Positions 5,870 through 11,730 of a DNA stretch of 13,031 bases are shown piece after piece. The notes beneath the pieces were generated by a model that was not told the DNA's origin, searched no databases, and saw only the letters and a program-made list of their open reading frames with translations. Origin of the DNA: JAKAVK01 sp964419095. Its GTDB lineage: Archaea; Micrarchaeota; Micrarchaeia; Micrarchaeales; CABMGC01. The first letter of the stretch is position 1. Each line of letters starts with the position of its first letter. The translations under genes were made by a program, and so were the position numbers. The stretch covers positions 1-13,031 of the forward strand of contig CAYQOG010000023.1 of NCBI GenBank assembly GCA_964419095.1, read 5' to 3'.

Positions 5870-5979
5870 TGGGCCCGGAGAGATTTGAACTCTCGACATC
5901 TGGCTCTCTTTTGATAAAATCCTCAGAGGAGATTTTACATTATAAGACCAGCGCTCTAACCAGGCTGAGCTACGAGCCC
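5870..5979 (-). tRNA. tRNA-Ile (anticodon UAU) with a 35-nt intron
   Basis: Reads GGGCTCG (acceptor, 5979-5973), TA, D-arm GCTC/GAGC, G26, anticodon stem CTGGT/GCCAG, loop CT-TAT-A|A, variable ATGTC, T-arm GAGAG-TTCAAAT-CTCTC, acceptor CGGGCCC (one U-G pair) and discriminator A at 5870. CCA is not encoded. The anticodon TAT is at 5944-5942. The mature length is 75 nt. The body closely resembles archaeal tRNA-Ile genes. The 35-nt insert at canonical position 37/38 folds as a relaxed bulge-helix-bulge, which supports both the splice sites and the anticodon reading. UAU reads AUA directly, whereas most archaea use a CAU tRNA modified with agmatidine. The tRNA is transcribed divergently from srp54; a TATA-like TTATTTATTAAG at 6017-6006 sits about 27 nt before a start near 5984. 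Confidence 0.88.
5906..5940 (-). other. tRNA intron (bulge-helix-bulge) in tRNA-Ile
   Basis: Excision of 5940-5906 joins A37 (5941) to A38 (5905). The predicted motif has the anticodon stem, a central helix CTTA/AAAG (three pairs and an A-A mismatch), three-base bulges TA|A and AG|A around the cut sites, and an inner stem TG/CA followed, after a bulged T, by TAAAATC/GATTTTA. It would be cut by archaeal tRNA-splicing endonuclease. Confidence 0.75.
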
Positions 5980-5987
5980 AACATAAC

Positions 5988-6024
5988 TTTATATAGATAA
6001 AAACGCTTAATAAATAAGCTTATT
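5988..6024. promoter_or_regulatory. Interlaced divergent promoters of tRNA-Ile and srp54
   Basis: On the plus strand TTTATATAG (5988-5996) predicts an srp54 transcript start near 6019. On the minus strand TTATTTATTAAG (6017-6006) predicts a tRNA start near 5984. Each TATA box therefore lies between the other's box and start site. A perfect 12-bp palindrome AATAAGCTTATT covers 6013-6024. If the AT-rich box at 6007-6016 also works in the plus direction, srp54 would start near 6038. Confidence 0.4.
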
Positions 6025-6058
6025 GGGAGGCTCACTTCTTAATATACAAGGTATTCTA

Positions 6059-7363
6059 ATGGATCTCGGTGAAGGGCTCAGGAAGGCGATCGCAAGGCTT
6101 ACCGGAGCTACAGTGATAGATGCGAAGACTATACGCGAGTTTACAAAGGAGCTGCAGAAGGCGCTCATCTCCGCTGACGTTGAGTTGAACCTGGTATTCT
6201 CATTCACGAAGAAGATAGAGGACGCTGCGCTCAAGGAGAAGCTTCCTTCTGGAGTCGCTCCAAAGGACTACATAACCAACATGGTCTATGAGGATCTTGT
6301 GAAGCTGATGGGAGAGAGCTATGAGCCTGTCCTAAAGCCGAAGAAAATACTGATGGCAGGGATGTACGGCTCCGGAAAGACCACCACCACTGCAAAGCTT
6401 GCAAAGTTCTACCAGGACCGCGGATTCAGCGTCGGACTGATATGCTGCGACGTGACAAGGCCTGCGGCATACGAGCAGCTAGAGACGCTTGCGAAGCAGG
6501 CGAATGCAAGCTTCTTCGGGATAAAAGGCGAGAAGAACGTCTCGAAGATAGTCAGGGAGGGGCTTTCAAAGCTGAAGGACAGGAAGATAATCATATGCGA
6601 CTCAAGCGGAAGGAGTGCGCTCGACGCGCAGCTCATAGACGAGCTCAAGGAGATAAACAAGGCGTTCTCTCCCGACGAGAAGTTCCTTGTGATTACTGCT
6701 GACATGGGGCAGATAGCCGGCAAGCAGGCGACACAGTTCAACAACGCCATCGGTATAAACGGCGTAATAGTCACGAGGCTGGACGGCTCCGGTAAGGGAG
6801 GAGGCGCGCTCAGTGCGGTGTCCGCTGTAAATACCAGAATAGCGTTCATAGGCACCGGAGAGAAGCTCAACTCTATGGAGCTCTACAACCCGAAGAAATT
6901 CGTAGGCAGGCTTCTTGGCATACCTGATCTCGAAGGACTTCTTGCAACTGTGCAGGAAGCAGTCAAGGAGGCGAACATAAAGCCCGAGGAGATGCAGGCT
7001 GAGGAGCTAAACTTCGAGACCTTCTACATGCAGCTCAAAGCCCTTAACAAGATGGGCCCGATGAAGAACATGATGAGCATGATGGGTCTCTCGGACCTTC
7101 CAAAGGACGCATTGGAGAGCAGCGAGGCGAAGCTCAAGAAATACGGAGTGATAATAGGATCGATGTCAAGGGCGGAGCGTCAGGATGAGAAGCTTGTAAG
7201 GGAATCGGGAAGGATAGCGCGAATAGCGAAGGGAAGCGGCACAACCGATAAGGACGTGAGAGAACTCCTAAGCGATTTCAACAAGATGAAGAAATTCGCG
7301 AATATGTTCAAGAACAACAGGGATTTCAGGAAGCAGCTCTCGAAATACATGCCTGGAATCTGA
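6059..7363 (+). CDS. srp54: Signal recognition particle 54 kDa protein (SRP54/Ffh)
   Basis: GTPase of the signal recognition particle; binds 7S RNA and hydrophobic signal sequences and docks ribosomes to the membrane through FtsY. Of 434 residues, the N domain starts LGEGLRKAIARLTG. The G domain has GMYGSGKTTTTAKLA (101-115), CDVTRPAAYEQL (130-141), DSSGR (181-185, usually DTAGR), TRLDGSGKGGGALS (239-252) and FIGTGEKL (263-270). The M domain follows from about 315 with methionine-rich MGPMKNMMSMMG and the RNA-binding SGRIARIAKGSG (383-394). The length is normal. The frame stays open 12 codons upstream to a TTG at 6023, but the family N-terminus matches the ATG at 6059, so that is used. GGGAGG at 6025-6030 is too far upstream to serve it; AAGGT at 6049-6053 is a weak alternative. 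Stands alone, with tRNA-Ile divergent and a micro-ORF convergent. Confidence 0.95.
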   Translation: MDLGEGLRKAIARLTGATVIDAKTIREFTKELQKALISADVELNLVFSFTKKIEDAALKEKLPSGVAPKDYITNMVYEDLVKLMGESYEPVLKPKKILMAGMYGSGKTTTTAKLAKFYQDRGFSVGLICCDVTRPAAYEQLETLAKQANASFFGIKGEKNVSKIVREGLSKLKDRKIIICDSSGRSALDAQLIDELKEINKAFSPDEKFLVITADMGQIAGKQATQFNNAIGINGVIVTRLDGSGKGGGALSAVSAVNTRIAFIGTGEKLNSMELYNPKKFVGRLLGIPDLEGLLATVQEAVKEANIKPEEMQAEELNFETFYMQLKALNKMGPMKNMMSMMGLSDLPKDALESSEAKLKKYGVIIGSMSRAERQDEKLVRESGRIARIAKGSGTTDKDVRELLSDFNKMKKFANMFKNNRDFRKQLSKYMPGI

Positions 7364-7401
7364 AAGGCTTACTCAACAAGCAGAAAACCTGTAAAACTAG
7401 A

Positions 7402-7437
7402 AGAATTAAATAAAAAACTAAAATTAAAAATCAAAAC
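7402..7437 (-). terminator. T-rich terminator of the lysine-rich micro-gene
   Basis: On the minus strand, immediately after the micro-ORF stop (7444), come TTTT, T5, TTTT and T6 runs in a row (7436-7412). Oligo-T tracts of this kind end transcription in archaea. On the plus strand the same tract is A-rich and would not terminate srp54. Confidence 0.5.
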
Positions 7438-7443
7438 CCACCA

Positions 7444-7518
7444 TTATCTTTTTCTTTTCTTTGATGCCTTTTTCGTGTGCGACTTCTTGTGCGCTTTCTT
7501 GGCCATTCTTATCAACAT
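7444..7518 (-). CDS. Lysine-rich micro-protein, 20-24 residues (unrecognised)
   Basis: A frame too short for routine calling encodes MLIR followed by MAKKAHKKSHTKKASKK and RKR, then TAA. Thirteen of the last 20 residues are Lys, Arg or His, with Lys doublets every four to five residues. It resembles histone-tail or ribosomal-tail sequence but matches no ribosomal protein I know; it is not eL41 (found elsewhere in the window) or eL39. Evidence that it is real: a strong TATA box TTTAAATA on the minus strand (core 7546-7539) predicts a start at about 7516, next to the ATG at 7518, and T-rich terminators follow the stop directly. The ATG at 7506 (20 residues) is the alternative start. Base-rich codons such as AAG/AAA alone could produce such a frame by chance, and the transcript could be noncoding. 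Confidence 0.45.
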   Translation of the reverse strand: MLIRMAKKAHKKSHTKKASKKRKR

Positions 7519-7536
7519 GGTAACAGTCAACATGCG

Positions 7537-7548
7537 TCTATTTAAAGA
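7537..7548. promoter_or_regulatory. Bidirectional TATA box (micro-ORF / DRG GTPase)
   Basis: TCTATTTAAAGA contains the self-complementary core TTTAAA (7541-7546). Minus direction: start near 7516, at the micro-ORF. Plus direction: start near 7570, giving a leader of about 25 nt that contains GGTG (7583-7586), eight bases before the GTPase ATG at 7595. Confidence 0.45.
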
Positions 7549-7594
7549 GTCCCTTCAAAAAGATTATTTGCAGATCTAAAAAGGTGCAGAATCG

Positions 7595-8710
7595 ATGCCA
7601 GAGGATCAGGGTCTAAAGAATAAACTGACGGAACTTGAGGAACAGTATTCAAAGACCAAATACAACAAGGCTACTAACAAGTATCTCGGCCTTCTCCGCG
7701 CCAAGATGGCAAAAGTTAGGAAGGAGATGGCCACAAAGAAGGGATTCGGCGGCACCGGCTTTGCAGTAAAGAAGACAGGCGACGCGACAGTTGTCCTTGT
7801 AGGATTCCCCAATGCGGGAAAGTCATCGCTTCTGAGGGTTCTCACAAATGTCGAGTCAAAAGTGGCAGGATATGCATTCACCACTGTCGAGGTGATACCT
7901 GGAATGCTTGACTACAGCGGCGCAAAGATACAGGTGCTGGATCTGCCCGGACTCATTTCTGGCGCCCACGAAGGAAGGGGAGAGGGAACAAAGATAGCCA
8001 GCGTGATAAGGACATCCGACCTGCTGCTGTTCCTGATAGACGTCAACAAGGTCGAGCAGCTCTATTCGCTTGTAGATGAGCTCAACATGCTCGGCATAAG
8101 GCCGAACAGGAAACTTCCCGAGATAAGGGTAGAGAGGAAGCTTACCGGAGGCGTAACCATCGCTGCAAACAGGCACAAAATACCCGAGAAGAATCTCATC
8201 GTCGGAATACTCAACGAGTTCAGCATATACAACGGGGACATCTACTTCTACGAGGATGCCACTGCAGATGACATAGTGGATCTGCTCTCAGGCAATGTTG
8301 CATACATAAACGGGATAGTCGCGCTGAACAAGATAGACACTGTGGAAGAGAAAACGCTCCAGAAGGTCAAGAATGAGATAGAAACAAAGACAAAGATGAA
8401 GGTAGTGCCCATAAGCGCGATGCATGACACCAACATAGAGGATCTCAAGGAAATAATCTTCGGAAAGCTCGGCCTGATACGCATTTACCTGAAACCAAGG
8501 GACGGCGACCCTGATTTTGCAAAGCCTATGATAGTGAAGAAAGGCAACAACGTCATGGACGTGGCGCATGCGCTGCATTCAAAGACTGCAAAGGACCTCA
8601 GATATGCGTATGTCGAGGGAAGGAGCGTCAAGTTCAAGAACCAGAAAGTGGGCATAGAGCATGTCCTTATGGATGAAGACGTAGTCACGCTCATCTATAC
8701 AAAAGTATAA
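7595..8710 (+). CDS. DRG-family GTPase (Obg-related, TGS domain)
   Basis: A 371-residue developmentally-regulated-GTP-binding-protein homologue. DRG proteins associate with translating ribosomes in eukaryotes; the archaeal role is presumed similar. Order of parts: a basic helical N-terminus (1-50) with the glycine-rich GFGGTGFAVKKTGDA that precedes the G domain in this family; G1 GFPNAGKSS (70-78); G2 around TT (96-97); G3 DLPGL (116-120) followed by the family's ISGAHEGRGEG; an S5D2L-like insert (about 165-235); G4 NKID (245-248); G5 SAM (274-276); and a C-terminal TGS domain from about 295 to the end, with GNNVMDVAHALHSK and the closing EDVVTLIY. Complete, normal length. GGTG at 7583-7586 supports the ATG at 7595. 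The TAA stop overlaps the TATA box of the next gene. Confidence 0.93.
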   Translation: MPEDQGLKNKLTELEEQYSKTKYNKATNKYLGLLRAKMAKVRKEMATKKGFGGTGFAVKKTGDATVVLVGFPNAGKSSLLRVLTNVESKVAGYAFTTVEVIPGMLDYSGAKIQVLDLPGLISGAHEGRGEGTKIASVIRTSDLLLFLIDVNKVEQLYSLVDELNMLGIRPNRKLPEIRVERKLTGGVTIAANRHKIPEKNLIVGILNEFSIYNGDIYFYEDATADDIVDLLSGNVAYINGIVALNKIDTVEEKTLQKVKNEIETKTKMKVVPISAMHDTNIEDLKEIIFGKLGLIRIYLKPRDGDPDFAKPMIVKKGNNVMDVAHALHSKTAKDLRYAYVEGRSVKFKNQKVGIEHVLMDEDVVTLIYTKV

Positions 8711-8712
8711 AT
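8704..8712 (+). promoter_or_regulatory. TATA box of the winged-helix-like gene
   Basis: AGTATAAAT centred at 8708, 28 nt before the ATG at 8736, includes the DRG stop codon TAA. The spacing predicts a leaderless mRNA separate from, or additional to, read-through from the GTPase gene. Confidence 0.5.
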
Positions 8713-8735
8713 TCTTACCGACTGATACTGCTATC

Positions 8736-9197
8736 ATGGCGATCAGGTATTGGGAGTTTGAGGATGCAGCCCTCAAGGAGAAACTCAAGAACCCAAATGT
8801 AAAGGAAATTGCGAAGGTCTACTTCGAGAACGAGACCAAAGCATACAGGTTCTCAAAGGCGCTTAACGAGGTAAAGAAGAAGGGAGAATTGCGCCTGAAG
8901 GACTGCCCGCAGGATCTTCCAGTGGCCACTTGGAAGAGGTATCTGGATTTCGGCGTGACAGTAGGCATACTGAAGCATGAAGGAAGCGCATACAGCTTCA
9001 CTGACAGGTACACAAGGTCGCTGAAGAACATTGCAATATACATAAAGTCATGGGTTGATTCCTCGAAGCAGGACGATCTTGCGCTTCTCTTTGCTGCGGC
9101 GAATGTCGCAAGGCAGACAAAACGAGGCGGAAGAAAAAGCAATCCTGCAGCGTCTACTCCTACTGCTCCGGCTAATGTACCGCAGCCTCAGATATAA
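8736..9197 (+). CDS. Hypothetical protein, winged-helix-like with Pro/Ala/Thr tail
   Basis: I do not recognise the family. The 153-residue product starts with charged helices (1-30). Residues about 38-95 have the helix-helix-helix-strand look of a winged helix: a helix around RFSKALNEVKKKG, a short strand and helix near DLPVATWKRYLDFGVTVGILKH, then a wing-like EGSAYSFTDRYTRS. An amphipathic helix (KNIAIYIKSWVD) and an Ala-rich helix (DDLALLFAAANVARQ) follow. The tail (127-153) is basic (KRGGRKS), then low-complexity Ala/Thr/Pro/Asn, and probably disordered. DNA or RNA binding is plausible but unproven; the basic tail may assist. The ATG at 8736 is set by the TATA box 28 nt upstream. It follows the DRG gene by 25 bp and abuts the convergent cysS stop with no spacer. 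Confidence 0.72.
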   Translation: MAIRYWEFEDAALKEKLKNPNVKEIAKVYFENETKAYRFSKALNEVKKKGELRLKDCPQDLPVATWKRYLDFGVTVGILKHEGSAYSFTDRYTRSLKNIAIYIKSWVDSSKQDDLALLFAAANVARQTKRGGRKSNPAASTPTAPANVPQPQI

Positions 9198-10652
9198 TCA
9201 GTTTTCTATGTGCCAGCGGACTCCTTCACTGGTATCCTCAAGCACGACGTGATACTTCTCCTTCAGCAGATTCCTTATCTCATCGGATTTCTTGAAGTTC
9301 TTCTCCCTCCGCGCACGCTCTCTTTCATTGACAAACTCCCGAACTTCCTTTTCCAACGGGGCCTTTTTTGCAGATATATGCTCCCCAAATCCCAGTCCTA
9401 GGACATCATCAAGGGAAAGCATTGCCTTTATCACGTATCTTGCCTCCGCCCTATTCAATTTCCCTGATTCCTTCCTTGCATTGGCCGCACTTATTATCGC
9501 ATGCATCTCAGCCATCGCCTGCGGAGTGTTTATGTCGTCGTCAAGTGCCTTGAAGAAGAGTCTCCTGTGGTTGCTTATGCCTTTCTTGAATTCCTTCGTG
9601 TCATCATCCTTCTCCTTGTGCTTAACCTCTCCCAGCCTTTCTATAAATGAATATATCCCATTCAGCGTTTTCGTTGCGTTGCCGAGCCCTTCAAAGGTGA
9701 AATTTAGTATCTGCCGATAGTGCCCTGAGATCATGAACATTCTCAACGCCATGGGCGAGTATCCCTTGTCGAGTACCTGCTTGACCGTGTATATATTCCC
9801 TATGGACTTCGACATCTTCTGCCCGTCGACTGTCAGGAATTCATAGTGCACCCAGTAATTCACGAACTTCTGGTCTGTCGCAGCCTCTGATTGCGCTATC
9901 TCATTGGAATGGTGCACGGCAATGTGGTCCACCCCTCCAGTATGCATGTCGAAATGATGCCCCAATTCCTTCATGCTCAGCGCGCTGCACTCGATGTGCC
10001 ATCCGGGGAAACCTCTTCCCCATGGACTGTCCCATATCATGTCGCTTCCTTCCGCGAATCTCCATACCGCGAAATCGGTTATGTTCCTTATGCCTTCCAC
10101 TCTCTCGACCCTTGCGCCTGCCTTGAGCTGCTCGTTGAGCTTCTTGAAATTGGAACCTGTCAGCTTTCCGTAATCCTTGAACTTCGATGTGTCGAAGTAC
10201 ATTCCAGAGGAAGTTTTGTAGAGATAGCCCTTCTCGTCTAGTGCCTTTATCAGCGCTATCATCTCCGGTATGTGCTCTGAGGCAAAAGGCATCTTGTCCG
10301 GAATGAGTATGTTAAGGAGCTTCATGTCCTTCTCGAATATGCTGAAATAGAATTGCGCCACCTCTTTCATGGTCTTGTGCTCCTTCTCCGCCTCGACGCG
10401 CATCTTGTCATCCGTGGTGTTTGCATCTCCCTGGAGGTGCCCCACGTCAGTGACGTTCTCGATATGCTCCACGGCATAGCCGTCATGCAGCAGTACGCGC
10501 TTCACCACGTCCTCCATTATGTACCTGCGCATGTTGCCTATGTGGGGATAGAAATAGGCGGTTATGCCGCACGCGTAGATGCCCACTCTCCTGTCATTGA
10601 TAGGCTTGAAGCGCTGAATCTTCCTTGTAAGCGTGTTGTACAGTCTCAGCAT
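9198..10652 (-). CDS. cysS: Cysteinyl-tRNA synthetase
   Basis: Class I synthetase that charges tRNA-Cys. The 484-residue protein has HIGN (37-40, HIGH equivalent) and KMSKS (279-283). Zinc ligands are C28, C222, H247 and E251, at the same spacing as in the well-studied bacterial enzyme. The DALR-type helical domain (about 330-400) and the C-terminal anticodon-binding region with the usual ERERARREKNFKKSDEIR helix are complete. Departures from the common sequence are CGITAYFYPHIGN in place of CGPTVYDYSHIGH-like versions, and GGVDHIAVHHSNEIAQSEA around the zinc site, a variant I associate with reduced-genome lineages (from memory). The ATG at 10652 lies 26 nt after the centre of a TATA box, so the mRNA is probably leaderless. 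The stop touches the stop of the convergent gene. Confidence 0.95.
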   Translation of the reverse strand: MLRLYNTLTRKIQRFKPINDRRVGIYACGITAYFYPHIGNMRRYIMEDVVKRVLLHDGYAVEHIENVTDVGHLQGDANTTDDKMRVEAEKEHKTMKEVAQFYFSIFEKDMKLLNILIPDKMPFASEHIPEMIALIKALDEKGYLYKTSSGMYFDTSKFKDYGKLTGSNFKKLNEQLKAGARVERVEGIRNITDFAVWRFAEGSDMIWDSPWGRGFPGWHIECSALSMKELGHHFDMHTGGVDHIAVHHSNEIAQSEAATDQKFVNYWVHYEFLTVDGQKMSKSIGNIYTVKQVLDKGYSPMALRMFMISGHYRQILNFTFEGLGNATKTLNGIYSFIERLGEVKHKEKDDDTKEFKKGISNHRRLFFKALDDDINTPQAMAEMHAIISAANARKESGKLNRAEARYVIKAMLSLDDVLGLGFGEHISAKKAPLEKEVREFVNERERARREKNFKKSDEIRNLLKEKYHVVLEDTSEGVRWHIEN

Positions 10653-10673
10653 GATACTAACTCGCCAATTAGC

Positions 10674-10682
10674 CTATAAAAG
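10674..10682 (-). promoter_or_regulatory. TATA box of cysS
   Basis: CTTTTATAG on the minus strand, centred at 10678, 26 nt before the ATG at 10652; predicts a leaderless transcript. It sits in the 41-bp gap after the surface-protein gene on the same strand. Confidence 0.5.
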
Positions 10683-10693
10683 CCTTTTGAGCT

Positions 10694-11461
10694 TCAGGGC
10701 GCGACCACGGTAGAGTTGATCAGTATGCCCTGCGACTGGTACGAAGTCTTGCCCATATAGAAGTCTCCTGCAGCTATGTAGTCGTATAGGGTGTTGCTCC
10801 TCTGTCCCACCACCTCCGAGACTACCCTCACGCTTACGTTCTGGCAGACAAGCGAGACTATTGGTATGCTCGCATTGACAAAGGTGCTCTGCGCGTTCTG
10901 GTTGTTCGGCGCGTAAGCGGTATCGTAATGGTTTATCAGGAAAGGCTTCCCATTTGCGAGTATCTCTACATAGAGCTCGGCGTCCTGCGGCGAGACGAGC
11001 TTGAAATTGAGATAAGGTTCCGTGACCTTGAAGGGCTGGGATGTGAGATTTCCTGTCTGGATGGCAGTGCCGCCGTGGAAGGTTGATGCGAAATATGTGC
11101 CGTTGTAACCGGACCATGGAGCGCCATAGTAGCCGCCCACCGAATTTTCATAGGTTACGTTTTCAGGTGCGCTTCCGAAGCCAGGGCCTGTGGTGTTCCA
11201 TCCCAGGAAATTGCCTGTTGAGAAATTGCCGTTGAATATCGCCTGCACCTGGTTCGCCGAAAGGCATCCCGTCGGGCTGTTGCTCGTGAAGGTTGTAGTT
11301 GAATTGACAACGGTTGTTATGCCGTTGATCGTTGTGGTCACGGTTGTAGTGGGAGTTATCCTGGGCCTGAGCAGATTGCTGTTGAGTATGAAGCTTATGG
11401 CCAATATCGCCACAATGACTATGGCAATCACTATTATGTATGTTGATAGGCTTCTCGCCAT
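10694..11461 (-). CDS. Membrane-anchored, probably glycosylated extracellular protein
   Basis: The family is not recognised. The 255-residue protein starts MARSLSTY, then has one hydrophobic segment (about 8-26, I/V/A/L) without an obvious cleavage site, so it is probably an N-terminal anchor with the rest outside the cell. A Thr/Ser-rich linker (35-62) follows. The ectodomain opens FNGNFSTGNFLGWNTTG, like the NGDFETGDFSGW start of many carbohydrate-binding jelly-roll domains, and continues with beta-strand-like segments (FKVTEPYLNFKLV, AELYVEILANGKPF, VSVRVVSEVVG). Nine N-x-S/T sequons are present and only two cysteines (C66, C206), which may pair. The ATG at 11461 is chosen because a TATA box at 11505-11496 predicts a start near 11474; a TTG at 11494 would lie upstream of it. 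Lies 41 bp before cysS on the same strand. Confidence 0.75.
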   Translation of the reverse strand: MARSLSTYIIVIAIVIVAILAISFILNSNLLRPRITPTTTVTTTINGITTVVNSTTTFTSNSPTGCLSANQVQAIFNGNFSTGNFLGWNTTGPGFGSAPENVTYENSVGGYYGAPWSGYNGTYFASTFHGGTAIQTGNLTSQPFKVTEPYLNFKLVSPQDAELYVEILANGKPFLINHYDTAYAPNNQNAQSTFVNASIPIVSLVCQNVSVRVVSEVVGQRSNTLYDYIAAGDFYMGKTSYQSQGILINSTVVAP

Positions 11462-11495
11462 CGGACCACGATTCGAAAAGAAGTAATGTAACAAA

Positions 11496-11505
11496 GCATA
11501 TAAAG
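11496..11505. promoter_or_regulatory. TATA box between surface-protein gene and eL41
   Basis: On the minus strand CTTTATATGC (centre about 11501) predicts a start near 11474 for the surface-protein gene, with a leader of about 13 nt. On the plus strand the same AT-core (CATATAAAG) could start near 11527 and give eL41 a leader of about 45 nt. Confidence 0.4.
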
Positions 11506-11571
11506 GTATATCCAGCTAATCTATCATTGGCATGGCCAAATCCGTCTTGGCATAATCAATCGGTGTTATAC

Positions 11572-11685
11572 TTGGGAAGCATACCTAGAAAGTGGAAGAA
11601 AAAGGGAAGAATGCGCTGGAAATGGGTGAAGAAGAGGCGCAGAAGAATCAAGAGAGCGCAGAAGCGAAGAGTCGGAGAGCTCTGA
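11572..11685 (+). CDS. rpl41e: Ribosomal protein eL41 (37 residues, TTG start)
   Basis: The product starts MGSIPRKWKKKGRMRWKW and ends in an Arg/Lys-rich helix (VKKRRRRIKRAQKRRVGEL). It matches my memory of archaeal eL41, which carries a PRKWKKKGRMRWKW core followed by an arginine-rich helix in about 36-37 residues. eL41 is a single basic helix buried at the ribosomal intersubunit bridge. Start choice: TTG at 11572 is preceded, six bases upstream, by GGTG (11562-11565), the same ribosome binding site used by other leadered genes here, and it gives the full archaeal length. The ATG at 11611 would give 24 residues, closer in size to eukaryotic eL41, with only a weak site. The gene is 45 bp before ahcY on the same strand and may be co-transcribed with it. 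Genes this small are often missed by annotation software. Confidence 0.78.
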   Translation: MGSIPRKWKKKGRMRWKWVKKRRRRIKRAQKRRVGEL

Positions 11686-11730
11686 TCGGCCTAGATTTTT
11701 CCCTGGCCCAGTATATTGATTGGTATTACT

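Noticed and set aside
6023..6058. Upstream TTG start for SRP54
   Set aside because: Adds 12 residues not seen at the family N-terminus; the ATG at 6059 matches the normal start.
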